Shown: positions 33,206 through 44,200 of the stretch, piece after piece
Layout: the number at the start of each line of letters is the position of its first letter
Numbering within the stretch: position 1 is the first letter of the stretch
Assembly: GCA_017562135.1 (NCBI GenBank)
Contig: QEYB01000314.1
Span: 1 to 44,813, forward strand
Length of the DNA: 44,813 nt
Direction: 5' to 3'
DNA from: Dipylidium caninum
Taxonomy: Eukaryota > Platyhelminthes > Cestoda > Cyclophyllidea > Dipylidiidae
Notes under the pieces: generated by a model
What the model was told of the DNA's origin: nothing
Databases searched by the model: none
The model's input: the letters and a program-made list of their open reading frames with translations, nothing else
Translations under genes and position numbers: made by a program

Positions 33206-33249
33206 ACTCCTTTTTCAAAATGCTCATAGAGATTTTGATGTTCATGCTC

Positions 33250-34100
33250 TCTATAAACCCGATCTCCCATATACTACTTTGACCGCACCTACACTTCTTC
33301 CATTTGTTGCTTCTCTATATCGGCAGAGCCTGCTCTTATTAAGTAGCGAAGTACATCATTCCACTCTCTGACGACGGCTTTGAAATGGCAATTCCGTCTG
33401 TAACAAGTAGGCCAACTTGTCGAGGATTCCAAATCCGACAATTCAGAGTAGTGTGACTTGACGGCGTTAATTGAAATGCAGCTGCTCATTGTGACGAAGG
33501 CCCGTATCCGTCGTGCCCGGGCAATGTCCAATTCCATGTTTCGTGCCGAAGCGAACACGTAGTGAATCGTGAAGCACCCTCACGGCGTAGGGTGCCTACC
33601 ATCCGAGAGTTTGAAGTACTCGGCATTTAACTGATTTTCATGGGCATAACCAATCTCGGACGCGTTTAGTTGAAATGCTATTGATGGCCATAGCGTGCAT
33701 ACTTCCAATGTGGTCTTCGCTGCTGGAACATCAGCATCTCTGCAAAAGACACATTCCATTCACCTGAGGTTTGTATTGTTTTCCTTGGACACACACCGCT
33801 CTCAAGATCTAACCTCAGACTACGACGCCAGGTAGGTTAGGTCAACCGCTCATCACTACCTGCTGATGTTAACTCAGCACGGTCAGACGACGTAACCTTC
33901 TTACAGTGGGACACTTGGGCGTTTAATCACCCTAGTGAGCAGACCGCAAGGATGGAGTGATGATACTCCCGCAAAAAAATGAAATGCGAAGTGCCACTTT
34001 AGTCGCTGATGGCCCTTAGGGCCGTTCGTGTCAGGCAGCTTTAACCGCATACTCACAGCAACGGGAGTTTTCCCACAAAGAAGGCCACTATTCCGTGTAA
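33250..34100. other. No gene seen
   Basis: The CTCTCTGACGACGGCT segment at 33367 and GACTTGACGGCGTTA near 33456 resemble 41250-41335, so part of this is a family A 3'-side block. The rest is unassigned. Confidence 0.35.
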
Positions 34101-34109
34101 GGAGACTGA

Positions 34110-34115
34110 TTTATT
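34110..34115 (-). terminator. Poly(A) signal of the intact A1 gene
   Basis: AATAAA on the minus strand, 60 bp past the stop codon. The same signal lies 40-60 bp past the stop in the copies at 21, 28.5 and 41.5 kb. Confidence 0.5.
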
Positions 34116-34174
34116 CCGGTGCAGATACAATGGGCAATGGGGCGTCAAGCAATTCTGCTTAGACAGCAGCTATT

Positions 34175-34925
34175 CTAGGTGAGTCGACAAGCAGCACTTG
34201 AAAAGGATGAATTAAAGCCCCACACAACCTTCCTTCGAATAGTCTCCCTGAGACTTGTCAAAGACACATCTGCGACTGAATCCAGCACGCGATATTTCCC
34301 AGCCTTCAGTACGGAGACCTCACGCAGAAACATGCAAACTCGGAGTTGTCCGGTGAATTCAAATGTCTCGATGATGTAGGCACCGCGGACCACACTATCA
34401 GAGAAGAGGAGGAATGAAGAGCGCAAAATGGGCCTATGCGAGGAGACATTACCCGTGACTCTCGTGAGCAGGCTGGATGAGGTCAAAGAGAATCCGCTTT
34501 CCTACCACTGAAATGTTATAATCTCCTCCGTCCACAACAATTTCACGCAGAATGATCTTCCATTTTGATTTCTCCACATCCGCTACCAAATGTTGTGTGT
34601 TGGTGAAATCTCCGATCAACATACTTCTGAAATTCTCGTAGGTCAGGTGTTTCATTATTTTCATGATATCCTGCGGCTCACTGACGATGACTGGTGGCTG
34701 ACAAGGTGCTGTGGTGACGAGAGAGATGCATCGTATGAGGGTCGTGTACCATTCAGTGAGCGAGGAACTTGTTTACCCGATGGATGATAGACAATTACCT
34801 GTGAGTACTCTGGAAGTGGAAACGTAGAGTGCCACTTCTGTCTCATTCGCAGCCGTTGAACACGCGAAGACGGTGAAGTGGGAGGTCAGGAGGCCGAGTG
34901 AATAGACGGTCACGAAGATTGCCAT
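34175..34925 (-). CDS. Intact three-exon gene for a small secreted protein (family A, subfamily A1), 200 aa
   Basis: Exons are 34925-34799, 34708-34453 and 34394-34175 on the minus strand (127+256+220 nt = 201 codons). The introns are 90 and 58 nt, GT..AG, in phases 1 and 2. The frame stays open across both joins. Residues 1 to about 22 form a signal peptide (hydrophobic MAIFVTVYSLGLLTSHFTVF). Exon 2 starts with APCQP (residues 43-47), then a predicted helix around 56-73 and a strand-rich part with W92 and an NISVVG motif at 107-112. Exon 3 carries GAYIIE (132-137) and ends AACRLT, so C45 and C197 could pair. The ATG was chosen because it lies about 47 bp from a TATA box and directly begins the hydrophobic stretch. 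An AATAAA lies 60 bp after the stop. I do not recognise the family. Secretion is inferred from the signal peptide, and the function is unknown. Confidence 0.72.
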
Positions 34926-34971
34926 TTCTACTAAGCTCTGTTTTCACTGAGGCCTCCTTCAATGCTCCTTA

Positions 34972-34977
34972 TTTATA
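34972..34977 (-). promoter_or_regulatory. TATA box of the intact A1 gene
   Basis: TATAAA on the minus strand, 47-52 bp upstream of the chosen ATG. The 28-, 42-, 44-, 21- and 15-kb copies have a TATA motif in about the same place. Confidence 0.55.
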
Positions 34978-35039
34978 CACGCATTGCGTAGAGGTGCATT
35001 GGTTCAGCTGGCTCGCGGTTGATGTGCCGGTGTTTGCTC

Positions 35040-35470
35040 ACGACGCGTCGCACCACAGGGGCAGTGGGAACCGCTTGTTGGACCAGAAATACTGGTCTTG
35101 ACTGCCTTTGTTGACCTCAAGAACATGTCCTACTTTTGTGCTTTGCTTCAGTGAGGGACGGTGTTTTGCCATAGAGGTGAGCGCGAGTTAATGTGAGTCC
35201 ACCGGTGGCATCACTCCAATTGACGCTATTACGAGAATGGGTGGGCTGCCCTATTGCCCTGAAATATCCACTCTGAATTCACTTAGGTGATCTCATGATA
35301 TGTATCGCTGCCATTCACCAGACCCATATAAGCTCTTATATTTAACGCTACATTTTCTACATTGACGTAGAACTTTCTTCACCGCCGGTGTTGTCTCTTT
35401 CCGGCAACTGCGTAACCAGGGCCATTGCCGAACAGATCTATGCGCCGACGTTCAGGAAAAGAGGGAATGG
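35040..35470. repeat. Upstream block of the intact A1 gene
   Basis: CACCACAGGGGCAGTGGGAA, then GACCAGAAATACTGG and GCCATAGAGGTGAGCGCGAG match the flanks at 11470, 21890, 25450 and 42430. This is the likely promoter-side region, conserved with the gene. Confidence 0.6.
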
Positions 35471-35498
35471 GAGCAGTCGTGGGATAAGTGGCCGATTT

Positions 35499-35903
35499 TC
35501 ATTGTACACATCTCGAAACACGTAGCTTTGAATAAGATGAGAGGAAAACACGCCACAATTTCCCTTTGGCATCAATCGCTGATGATTCGATGCCAAAGTG
35601 GATGGGGTGTTTTGAAAAGCGGCAACACAAATTGGCGAGATAACCGAGATGACGTGAGTCCACATTTGCGAATGTTACATTACTTACGACTGCAATTAAT
35701 TTTTCTGTGGTAAGAAAGCACTGGCCGTGACGAGAGCAGACGAAAAGACCCAATGCCGCTTTGGGTGACGTCTGCTGGTGAGGTTCATGTGCTGTCGTAG
35801 CCAGTTGGGTAGAAGCACTGAAGGCTCCCGCTCTTATGGCAAAGTGTGTAATGCCTGTCGTCAAAGCATCTCGTGTGCGAAAGCCCTCAAAAGAATAATA
35901 CAC
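35499..35903 (-). other. Open frame of 134 codons, unknown
   Basis: The minus frame reads MYYSFEGFRTRDALTTGITH, later TTEKLIAVVSNVTFANVDSR and YLANLCCRFSKHPIHFG. No partner copy, domain, TATA box or splice pattern was found. It may be chance. Confidence 0.15.
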
Positions 35904-36519
35904 GTTTTGGAGTCAAGGGCACCGCCTACCCCAACAGCTTCGTCTGTCAAAGTGCAACAGAGACTCGTCACTGGAGTGGCATCCGCTTTCTCCTATGGCT
36001 TAAGACTCGCCCAGCAGAACTTTAGAAGGCGCGCCACAAGTTTGTTTCGGTGGTGGGAGTTAAAACCGTTGGCACAAGGAAAACCAGCTGGCTTTGCCCA
36101 TTAGACTTGGATGGTGTCGAATTCGTGGAGAAGTGTCCCATGTTCCCCCTGGTAAGGTAGTGAGGAGGACAACTCTGCTTTTGCTGAAAACGAGATAGTT
36201 GGGTGAAGAAGTGAAATAGTAGGGCTGTTGACGGAGAGATCGGCTAATGACCTATGCTTATCCTTATGCAGCTCCAGTTCACAATCCTTCAAACGTTCTC
36301 CTTTCACACAAACCAAACTACGTGCAACATCAGTGATCGCCAGCTAACGCACTGCATTCTCCCGTTCATTACATTTTATCAACAATAAAAATTTGTTCAT
36401 TTGGTGTAAAGTGGGTGAGCGAAATGGGAGCATGTTTACGTAGTCAAGAAAGGTTGTTTGGATCAGCGACTGATTTTCACCGTCTCTAGCACATCCAACC
36501 TGCTCAACCATTACACTTT

Positions 36520-36660
36520 TCCACGAAGCGTGTGTTGGCGAAAAGGATTGAAGGAAAACTTCGTAAAGGCAGATTTCTGCATAATGCTGATCTTTATGAC
36601 AGGCTATCATCTCGGCCTCCTCATCAGCCTCCTATTTTTTTTCTTATAAAAATACAAGTC
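36520..36660 (+). pseudogene. Exon-1-like remnant, family A (pair of 62-250)
   Basis: The reading KADFCIMLIFMTGYHLGLL resembles the first exon of the 28-kb copy (KADVCIMFIFVTAYLLGLL). It then runs into a T-rich stretch and a TAA. The upstream 60 bp and the exon are shared with the window start. No later exons are visible. Confidence 0.45.
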
Positions 36661-36709
36661 CTGCGACGGAGATGGCCATCCGGACAGTATGAGCGTCATG
36701 GTTACCCTG

Positions 36710-37700
36710 GACTCCATGAAAGCAAGAAAAGCTCATCGTTGTTTCTTAAGCATGCGTTGACACTTGAACTTCACTCAATCGGTATTTCCTTGCATCGCTA
36801 CAACCTCCCACATTCCATTTGGTGAGCAGTTTATTTACTTACCAATATGACTCGAATGCTGCTCACAGCTGATGGGAGTAGCTCTTTCTGCAGAGCGACA
36901 CAGGTCTACCAGAACACAAAGCAAAGGCTGATTGATCATCTACCGACGACATCTGGGGTGTTAGGCCAACTGTTCAATTCGCCTGTTAACAATTAGGGGG
37001 CTGGTCAGAGGATGCAAAACTAGCATTGCTTGACTGGTTATCTCTTTGCCATGATGAACATGAAACACTCATCTGGGTATTTTGAAGGGCGACCAAACAG
37101 TAGCTATCATCTGACGCCGTGGAAGTGCCTCCGCTGACGTCAGTTATTCTCGGAGTTTACACGCGCATCAGTGTGTGCCTCCATTTTCGTGAGCTTTACA
37201 AACCTAATGAAGCTTTCATGGACAATTGAGTGCGAAAATTACCCTCACTTTTCTACAGTGAGAACACCCCACCGGCGGCGTGGAGGAAACCAGCCTTTCA
37301 ACAAGACGATCACAATGTGACTCCGGTTGAAATGCAGCCATTCACCACCGTGCGTATGACTGCAGAAACGGTGGTGGTCGAAGGTAAACCTCGTAGAAAT
37401 CCCCTTTACTTTCCTTTCTCGTTCGTTCAGTCAGTAGACAGGACGAAAATATCTCCTTGGGGCACTTCAAATCTTACATAATTGCAGCTTGGAAACGGTT
37501 TTTCCGTGTGCAATAAGAAATAAGCGGCTTACTTGGGGACACATCCAAAAGGAACTTTGAAGACCCGATTCACATTCACAAGGTTTCTCCAGGCTGAGTG
37601 ATATTTCCGCGGAAGAAATCCTCTACTCAAGGTGAAGAATAAAACTTTGTTGTGGCACAGATGCAAAGGAGGGTTCGGGGCCAAATAACCGGCATTCAGC
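36710..37700. other. No gene seen
   Basis: Only short unsupported frames between the exon 1 remnant (+) and the lone exon 3 (-). Confidence 0.4.
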
Positions 37701-37710
37701 AGCAGTCATT

Positions 37711-37930
37711 CTAGGTGAGTTGACAATCGGCATTGGAGATGGCTGCATTGATACCCTTCACAACAGTCTTCCGAATGCTCTCCCTATCCTATGTCAGCGA
37801 CACATGTGCCACTCCGTCCAACACACTGTGGTTCCAAACTCTGAGCACAGACACCTTACACAACGAGTTATCAAAGTGAAAGGCTCCAGTGAATTCAAAT
37901 GCCTCGATAATTTAGGCGCCACGAGACACT
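37711..37930 (-). pseudogene. Isolated exon 3 of family A1
   Basis: This 220-nt segment matches exon 3 of the 21-kb copy very closely, including the acceptor AG and the terminal DCQLT codons. It has a TAA in place of the Tyr codon of GAYIIE (37914-37912) and a second in-frame stop after HVSLT. About 60 bp of the preceding intron is still alignable. Beyond about 38000 the similarity to exon 2 disappears, so this is a 5'-truncated duplicate. Confidence 0.65.
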
Positions 37931-38769
37931 CTGTTAATAATTGGATAGAATGAAAATGGACAATTCGCTGATTGTAGCGCACATTTACGTGTGAATCTCT
38001 TGGCTTTCATTGTGTCAGTTGATGTTTCAGTACAGGACGTGACTACCTCAAAACGTGTTGCACACATATTTCGTTGCTTCCTCCACCGAAAAAATTGAGA
38101 TGACTTTGAGCGGTATTTTTCTGACAACCTGGGCTTCAAGGAGGGTGTATGTGACGACATGTTGTTAGCTGGACTTTTTGGCACCGCCAAAGGCAGAGGA
38201 AGATGTTATTGTCAAGAGACCACTTTGGTGAGGGCAAACTTAACTTTTCCAAGTATTTTTTCACACCGTTGAACTACATTGGATTACACTACCGCCCAGT
38301 GCCGTTTAAGTGTCCTTTCTGTTCATGGAAAGGAAAAACAAAATAAACTACTTTCATCCCATTAAGACACGTCGGTAAATAACATGGTTGCCGTTGTTAT
38401 TAAGGACTCCTTGCCTTTCATGACCAATTTCGGAAAAGGTTGCTTCTTTTGGTGCGAAAATTTGAACCAGCGCTTGTTTGACAAACTACTTCAGTTCCCA
38501 GTTTTCTGTGATTCGAAGTATTTGGTAAGGACAAAGGCAAGCGATAAGCGGAATGTGGATGTAAATTGCCTTGAAACACACGATTTCACAGAGCGTTGGT
38601 AGACCTCAAATGGTCTGGGGTTCGATCAACTTCAGCCCTTTCGTTATGGAACATTCGGTGCTGCAATAAGGGTGGAGAAAAACACACTATTTGCAAGCAG
38701 GAATGGTGCACAGCACCTCTGTGGCCTTTGGACAAAGTGAAAGGGTGAATGCGTGAACACTCAATAGAA

Positions 38770-39110
38770 AGATGCTACGAATGAAGGTCGAAGAAAAGTA
38801 TTGTCTTCGTGTGGCCATTGGAAACGTGACCATCAACTTCATTGAACAGGAGAAGGGGTCGCATCTCCTTAGAGGACGCGTGGCGCGTGGAGGTCGCAGA
38901 CGTTACTGACACCCCGTTAATGGAGGACACGAAAGATTTGGCCACTGATGACATCATGAGAGGGTTCGTCGTCCACATCAAGTGCGCTTCCTGTCTACCC
39001 TTGTGGACCACAGACTTAGTTAATTCATCGTGTCGTGACCCGAACGGCCGTCTAGACTTCATGTCACTCGCCCTCCACTCGTTCACACCGCGCGCCTGCC
39101 TTAGCTGAGC
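38770..39110. other. Region open on both strands, unknown
   Basis: The plus frame 38842-39108 (RVEVADVTDTPLMEDTKDLA) and the minus frame 39086-38775 (SSVAKSFVSSINGVSVTSAT) are both open for 88-103 codons. Neither has a recognised domain or a copy elsewhere in the window. Confidence 0.15.
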
Positions 39111-39673
39111 CCATCCTCTACGTGTTCAACTGCTCTGGTGAAGTTGCGAGTGTTCTCCGCTCTCCGCTCTCCTCCTCCTCCTCCTCCTCCTCTGCCACGT
39201 CTGGGTCGGGGTGCGTCTGTGTTCGCTGCCCGTGTCGAGAGCCGATGACATCGGAGAGGTGGAGAGGACGAGTGGAGCGGAAATAGAGATGCCTCGGGCA
39301 TAAACGACAGCTTCGCTCTGTACCTCGTCCACCTAATCGCCTTTGATTCACACGACAGAATTTCGATTGACTCAGACTTAATTTGGGCTCTTTTGGCTTC
39401 TTTCCACATGCACACACGTACGGTTGCCTCAGCCTGTAGGCCGTAAGTGCGACTTACGAAGAAAATATGTCCCTTCAATGCAGGCGAGGCTTTTACACAC
39501 TTTCCTGTTTTTGCAGCCCTGTCAGCTTCGACTGATCTATGGTGCTTAATTCCTTCATTTGGCTTAAATAGGCGCGCATGGTGCCAAACATCGGGCTTGA
39601 GTCCCACAGGCAAAGGTCGCGTACATGGGACGGGAGGAAGGAAGCGAGGCGAAGAAAGGCGAAACGAACACAC
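39101..39673 (-). pseudogene. Acidic-region exon relic, copy 2 (190-codon open frame)
   Basis: The minus frame is open for 190 codons and includes VRVCMWKEAKRAQIKSESIE, then ILSCESKAIRWTRYRAKL, and a Gly/Arg stretch caused by a CCT microsatellite. Relative to copy 1 the conserved reading changes frame midway (EAVVYARGISISAP lies in another frame), so the long frame is probably composite. Confidence 0.35.
39171..39192 (+). repeat. (CCT)n microsatellite
   Basis: About seven CCT units. On the other strand they read as Gly, Glu or Arg runs. Confidence 0.9.
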
Positions 39674-40002
39674 AACAGCGTCGTAGGCTGGTCTTCATGG
39701 TCTTACTTCATCAGCTCAAATTTTGTTTTCTCAATTTTAAAGTGCGAATGAAGGCTCTGACCAGTCATGAACGTCCATTTTGTGACTGCCACCTCTCCTT
39801 CCCTCTTCTCCTTTCTTTCCTTCAACTGCTCTCTACTGTTGCAAACACAGCCATAATATGACGAAATTGGGTGCCCATAAACGCCTTTAGTGGTTTTCAC
39901 GTGTTTTCACACGAATATTCTCTTCGGTGGTACAGAAAAAGTTTGTGGTGAAATCCTAATGTCTCGCAACATCGCTAAGGTTCCAAAATTTGAGTGCTAC
40001 TG

Positions 40003-40740
40003 ACAGGGATGTGTTTGCCTCTCACAGAAATGCCACTCCGCTCGCTTGCGGTTTTGTCGTCCAGCAGCGTAGTTTGCCATTCAATTTTGTCGCATTTAAC
40101 CGCCAGTATCTGTTAAGGCCAGGATCTTCAACTGTCAAGTAGGGGGAGAGTTGACAGCACCAAGTGGTCAACAAGACTCATAATATCCTGGGCCAAATGA
40201 GTGATATTAGCAGGTTGACATAGTTCTAGGCGGAAAGCTTAAATTATATGAGGAGAGAAGAGCAAAAGAGGAAGCGGTTGCGGTGGCAAAAGGCGAGTTG
40301 GCGGCTAACCGTGGACACTTGCATGGGAGTATACGCGCATTGGCAATGTCGCGTTCTGCTGCGGATTCGCTGACTGACTAGTCGGCTTCGTGCAAGTAAC
40401 TTAATCCAAGCCTTTTGCACACTTTACTTCCCATTCGCTCACCATCTATTCACTCCTTCCATAATGTCTGCTCGTTATCTGCACATTAGCTTTCATCGTA
40501 CATACGGGATACCTCGGCGGTTGCATCATTCGTATTAACTCAGTTTTCTAGAACTAACTGGGCGTCTCGTATTTTTCTCCCAATTTTATTACAACACCAA
40601 AGGTTTCTACGAAAAAACGGTGGAAGTTGTCTTGCTACCAGCCCAATTGCTGTCTGCCCACACCTCTACCACATCGTGCTCTACAAGACTATTCAACTTG
40701 AACAGCCTTATCTGGGGAGACCCACGAGAAACCATCCTCT
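40003..40740. repeat. Second copy of the A2 3'-side block
   Basis: See 14080-14700. Here it is not followed by an A2 exon. At 40235-40380 it carries an extra purine-rich segment absent from the 14-kb copy. Confidence 0.6.
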
Positions 40741-41523
40741 CCTCATAATGTCGGCTTGTTTCTTGGCCTATCTGGTACCTTTTGAAAGGTTTCTGCAAAT
40801 ACTACACCCAACACGAAGGTGTTTTTAAGGCTGATGCGGTCATATTTTGCTACTTTCACAATTGTGTAGGTGAAGTACGGACAAAGGATGGCAGTTCTCG
40901 TACCGCATCTAATCTCTCGCAGAATTGCAATGGAGCCTACATCATCTTCCAGTTACTACTTGGCAGGCTTCTAGCAATATAATACCTCATGTGAGTGGGT
41001 TCCCGAAAATGCGAGCAAGGAATCGCGCGGTGAATGGGCACGATCTCCAGAACGATTTGCCCTGTCAGAAAGAGACGCTGCCAACGGCTATTTTGAGGAC
41101 TTGTAAGACTTTCACTTACCTGCCTCCGGCAGTGTGACTCAAGGATCCAATCAAAATGAACTGAAAGCCTACAGACACCACGTTGTTCACCCTTTCTCCA
41201 AATCAAAGGAGCACTGTGTTGAGAAGTGCCATATTACTAACACCTCACTCTCTGACGACGGCTCTGCGTGACCAATTCCAGAACGTGGCAGAAGGTCAAC
41301 TTGGCGAGAATTGGTGTAGTTGCCTTGACGGCGTTAGCTTAACGTTGCAGTAGACTGCAGCTCCGCGGAAGGCGGTTCGTGTCTGGTAGATTCCACCGTT
41401 TCCCCCAAAGAATGCTGAGTTCCACAGAATGAAAGCCGATATTTCACATGGAAGTGTTGCTTTATTGCGATAGAGATGCAACAGAAATGCGGAGCCTTGA
41501 AACGCGAGTTAAGAGGAGACATT

Positions 41524-42290
41524 CTAAGCGAGTGGACAAGCGGCACTTGAAAGGGACGAATTAAAGGTGAGCACAACATTCCTTCGAATGTTCTCCTTCA
41601 GATTTGCCAAAGACTTATCTTCAACTCTGTCCAAGACACTGTAGTTTCTTTGCCTCGAGCACGGAACCTCACCCAATGACTTATCAACTCGAAATAATCC
41701 TGTCAACTCAAATGCCTCGATGATTGTAGGCGCCACGGAATATGATGCTGGAGAGAGAAGGATTGAAAGGCACAAAATTATGGCCTCCGTTAGAGAATAT
41801 TACCTTTGACTCTTTTGAAGCAGACAGGATAGGTCAAAATTAAGCCGTTTCTTCCTACCACTGAAATTATTGAACTCCCGACCCTCCACATCAACGTCGT
41901 GCAGAACGGTCCTCCAGCTGGATTTCCCCAAATCAAGGGCAATCAAATTTCGTGTTTCTGGGTATTTTCGCCTATCAACATGCTTCCTGAAAGGTCTCGT
42001 AGACCAAGTGCTTCGCAATTTCTCATTATGTCTTGGGATCATCAGTAGCGATGTGTCGTGGCTGACATGGTGCTGTTTGGTGAGAGAGATGAATCGTGTG
42101 AGAATCGCTTATACAATGAAGTGAGCGAGGCATCAGGTGAGGGGATGAAATTTACGCAAGTACCCGTGAGCACTCTGGAGGTGGAAACATAGACTGTCGA
42201 GCGCGTGTCACTCTTCCGGTTGGAGCATGCGAAGACGTGAAAGTGGGAGGTGAGGAGCCGAGTAGATGGGCTGTCAGGAAGATCAAACAT
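41524..42290 (-). pseudogene. Family A1 copy with several indels and stops
   Basis: Exon-like segments are 42290-42164, 42072-41804 and 41747-41524. Exon 1 keeps the VFACS and VYVSTSRVLTG motifs and the GT donor, but compensating +1 and -1 changes have replaced the hydrophobic core with a polar stretch (DLPDSPSTR). Exon 2 has tandem stops (TAA TGA) before the helix, and several insertions make it 269 nt. Exon 3 has +1 and -1 changes around GAY.IIEAF but keeps SLANLKENIRRNV and SAACPLA. A CTTATATAG box (TATA on the minus strand) lies at 42337-42345 and AATAAA at 41461-41466. This copy forms the left arm of an inverted duplication with the copy at 44201. Confidence 0.6.
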
Positions 42291-42329
42291 TGTGCAGACG
42301 TCTGCATTCACAAAGGCCTCCTCCAAATC

Positions 42330-42870
42330 CGCCTCACTTATATAGCCATATAGAGAAAGTGTATTGATTCAGCTGGGTCAGCAGTGTGGGTGTGTTGCGG
42401 TGTGTTGTTCACGCCATAACCCACACTTAGCGACAGTGGAAACTACTTGATGGAACACAAATACTGGTACCAACTACCTTTGATGACCTCCCTAAACATG
42501 TCCCAATTTTGGGCCTTGTTTTAGAGTGTTGGTCGGTGCTTTGCCACGGAGTGAACCGCGAGTCCAAGCGAGTCCATTGGTGGCGTCACTTCTGTTGCCG
42601 CAATTAGGAGAACGAGCAGCCTGGTTTTTTGCTCAGAAATATCTTCCTCTAAATTTACTTAAGAAATCTCCTACGATGTTTAGTGCAGGATTTCCCCAGA
42701 TCCACCTAGATTGCTTCAGTTCAACACTCCGTGTCGACATTTCGCATCCACTTCTTGCTGCCATCGTCATTCAAATTGGACTCAGTTTCCATAACTAACT
42801 TTGCTTCTCATACTTTTTCTCCTCCCCTTATTACAGCACCGAATGTTTCTACTACAACATGGTGGAAGTT
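42330..42870. repeat. Left arm of an inverted duplication (with 43610-44190)
   Basis: Read outward from the first exon at 42290, this flank matches the reverse complement of 44190-43610. Shared landmarks are the TATA box, CGTGTCGACATTT and CATAACTAACTTTGCTTCTC. The arms continue into the two A1 copies. Confidence 0.65.
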
Positions 42871-43008
42871 GACTTCCTCCAGCCCATTTATGTCTACCTG
42901 CACTCTATCGCATCGTGCTCTACAATCTATTCAACTTCCGAACACTCAGAAGTTTATCTCTCTGAAAAACAGCTTACTTTTTCCCCAGTATTCTGAGCAA
43001 TTTCACTA
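42840..43008 (+). other. Exon-like open segment after a TTACAG acceptor
   Basis: After CCCCTTATTACAG the plus frame reads STECFYYNMVEVDFLQPIYV, then YLHSIASCSTIYSTSEHSEV, then YLSEKQLTFSPVF and TGA. The 40.6-kb copy keeps a similar frame. The product is unknown. It is either a terminal exon or an open stretch in flank DNA. Confidence 0.25.
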
Positions 43009-43031
43009 GTAGGGTAAAGCAGCACCAGCCG

Positions 43032-43330
43032 ACGATTCAGACGAAATGTTTGACGCACTTGACAAGTGCATTGCGCAAACGAAGTGAAGAAGCTTAACGC
43101 GGTTTCGCGATGCTGTTCTCAACTGACTGCTTGTATCCAGAACAAAATACTTTGCCAATTCCTGGTCGGGTTTTACCATCTTGAATACTCCTTCGTCCCA
43201 TTATATATCTAATGCGATCCCTGTATCCCAGTAGACGACTTTGGTGATTGCGAATTGACACAACTAAAGGGAAGAAAGGATCAGTAAAAGTGGTTACCTC
43301 GAGTAAGACACACAAGGATGATGCAATGCC
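43032..43330 (-). pseudogene. Truncated, decayed family A2 copy
   Basis: The exon 3 remnant still aligns with the 15-kb gene (TKVVYWDTGI, WDEGVFKMVK, KYFVLDTSS) but has stops and frameshifts. Intron 2 and the end of exon 2 follow. The similarity breaks at about 43325 at the same place as in the 8456-8720 copy, where the same upstream block is joined on. Confidence 0.55.
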
Positions 43331-43609
43331 ATGATCGAGGTGAGCGAGAGCTATATGACCCTACTTCAGCCTCCATATTTAGAGACCATGAGCAGCCTAG
43401 TTTCTCGGAAATAGTTGCCCTAAATTGTTAAAGCAGAATTCCCCACGTATATGTACTGGAAGTGCATTTCCTCATGATCTACTTAAATTGTTTTACTCAA
43501 ATTACTGTGCGTCAAGCAGATATTAAACTGAGGGACGCGACCAATTGAGTGGAAAGCCCTCGTAATGTATTTACAGATCCTGCAATTTTCGATAACTATT
43601 CCCCAGCGA

Positions 43610-44190
43610 GTGAGAGCCCGTACGGGTAGAACATTCTTGCTGTATAAGGGAGGAGAAAAAGTAGGAGAAGCAAAGTTAGTTATGGATAACTTGAGCCCAT
43701 ATATTGAATGACGTATGCAGCAAGAAGAATGCGAAAATGTCGACACGATGTTTGAGTGAAACAATCTATGGTATCCTGCGGTAAATCTGCACTAAACATC
43801 GTAGATTTCTTAAGTAAATTTAGAGGAAGATATTCTAGCAATAAACCAGGCTGCTCGTTCTCCTAATTGCGGCAACCAGAAGTGACGCCATCCAATGGAC
43901 TCGCCTTGCAACTCCACGAGCTTATCACACTCACACCTGCGCACTAAAATATATCACCGACCACACTTCTAAAACAATCCACAAAATTTCCCTACTGTAG
44001 GACATGCACATTAGATGTCATTCAAAGTATTGTACCAGCATTGTTTCCTATCAAGTAGTCTCCAGCTGTCGCTAATTGGGTTATGGCTAACACCACACTC
44101 AGCACACACCCAACACTCTGAACCCATCTGAATCAATACATTTCTCTTCATGCCTATATAAGAGGATTTGGAGAGCCTTTTGAATGCAAC
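43610..44190. repeat. Right arm of an inverted duplication (with 42330-42870)
   Basis: GAGAAGCAAAGTTAGTTATG at 43665 and AAAATGTCGACACG at 43735 are reverse-complement matches of the left arm. The copy at 44201 (+) follows. The spacer between the arms (42870-43610) holds the truncated A2 copy. Confidence 0.65.
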
Positions 44191-44200
44191 GTCCTGCACA

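Noticed and set aside
34175..34925. Naming family A as cystatin-like
   Set aside because: The EVVVEGREFEISV-like stretch resembles the cystatin Q-x-V-x-G strand only loosely, and the other cystatin landmarks are missing.
38610..38640. Possible tRNA T-loop (GGGGTTCGATCAA)
   Set aside because: No cloverleaf can be formed from the neighbouring sequence.
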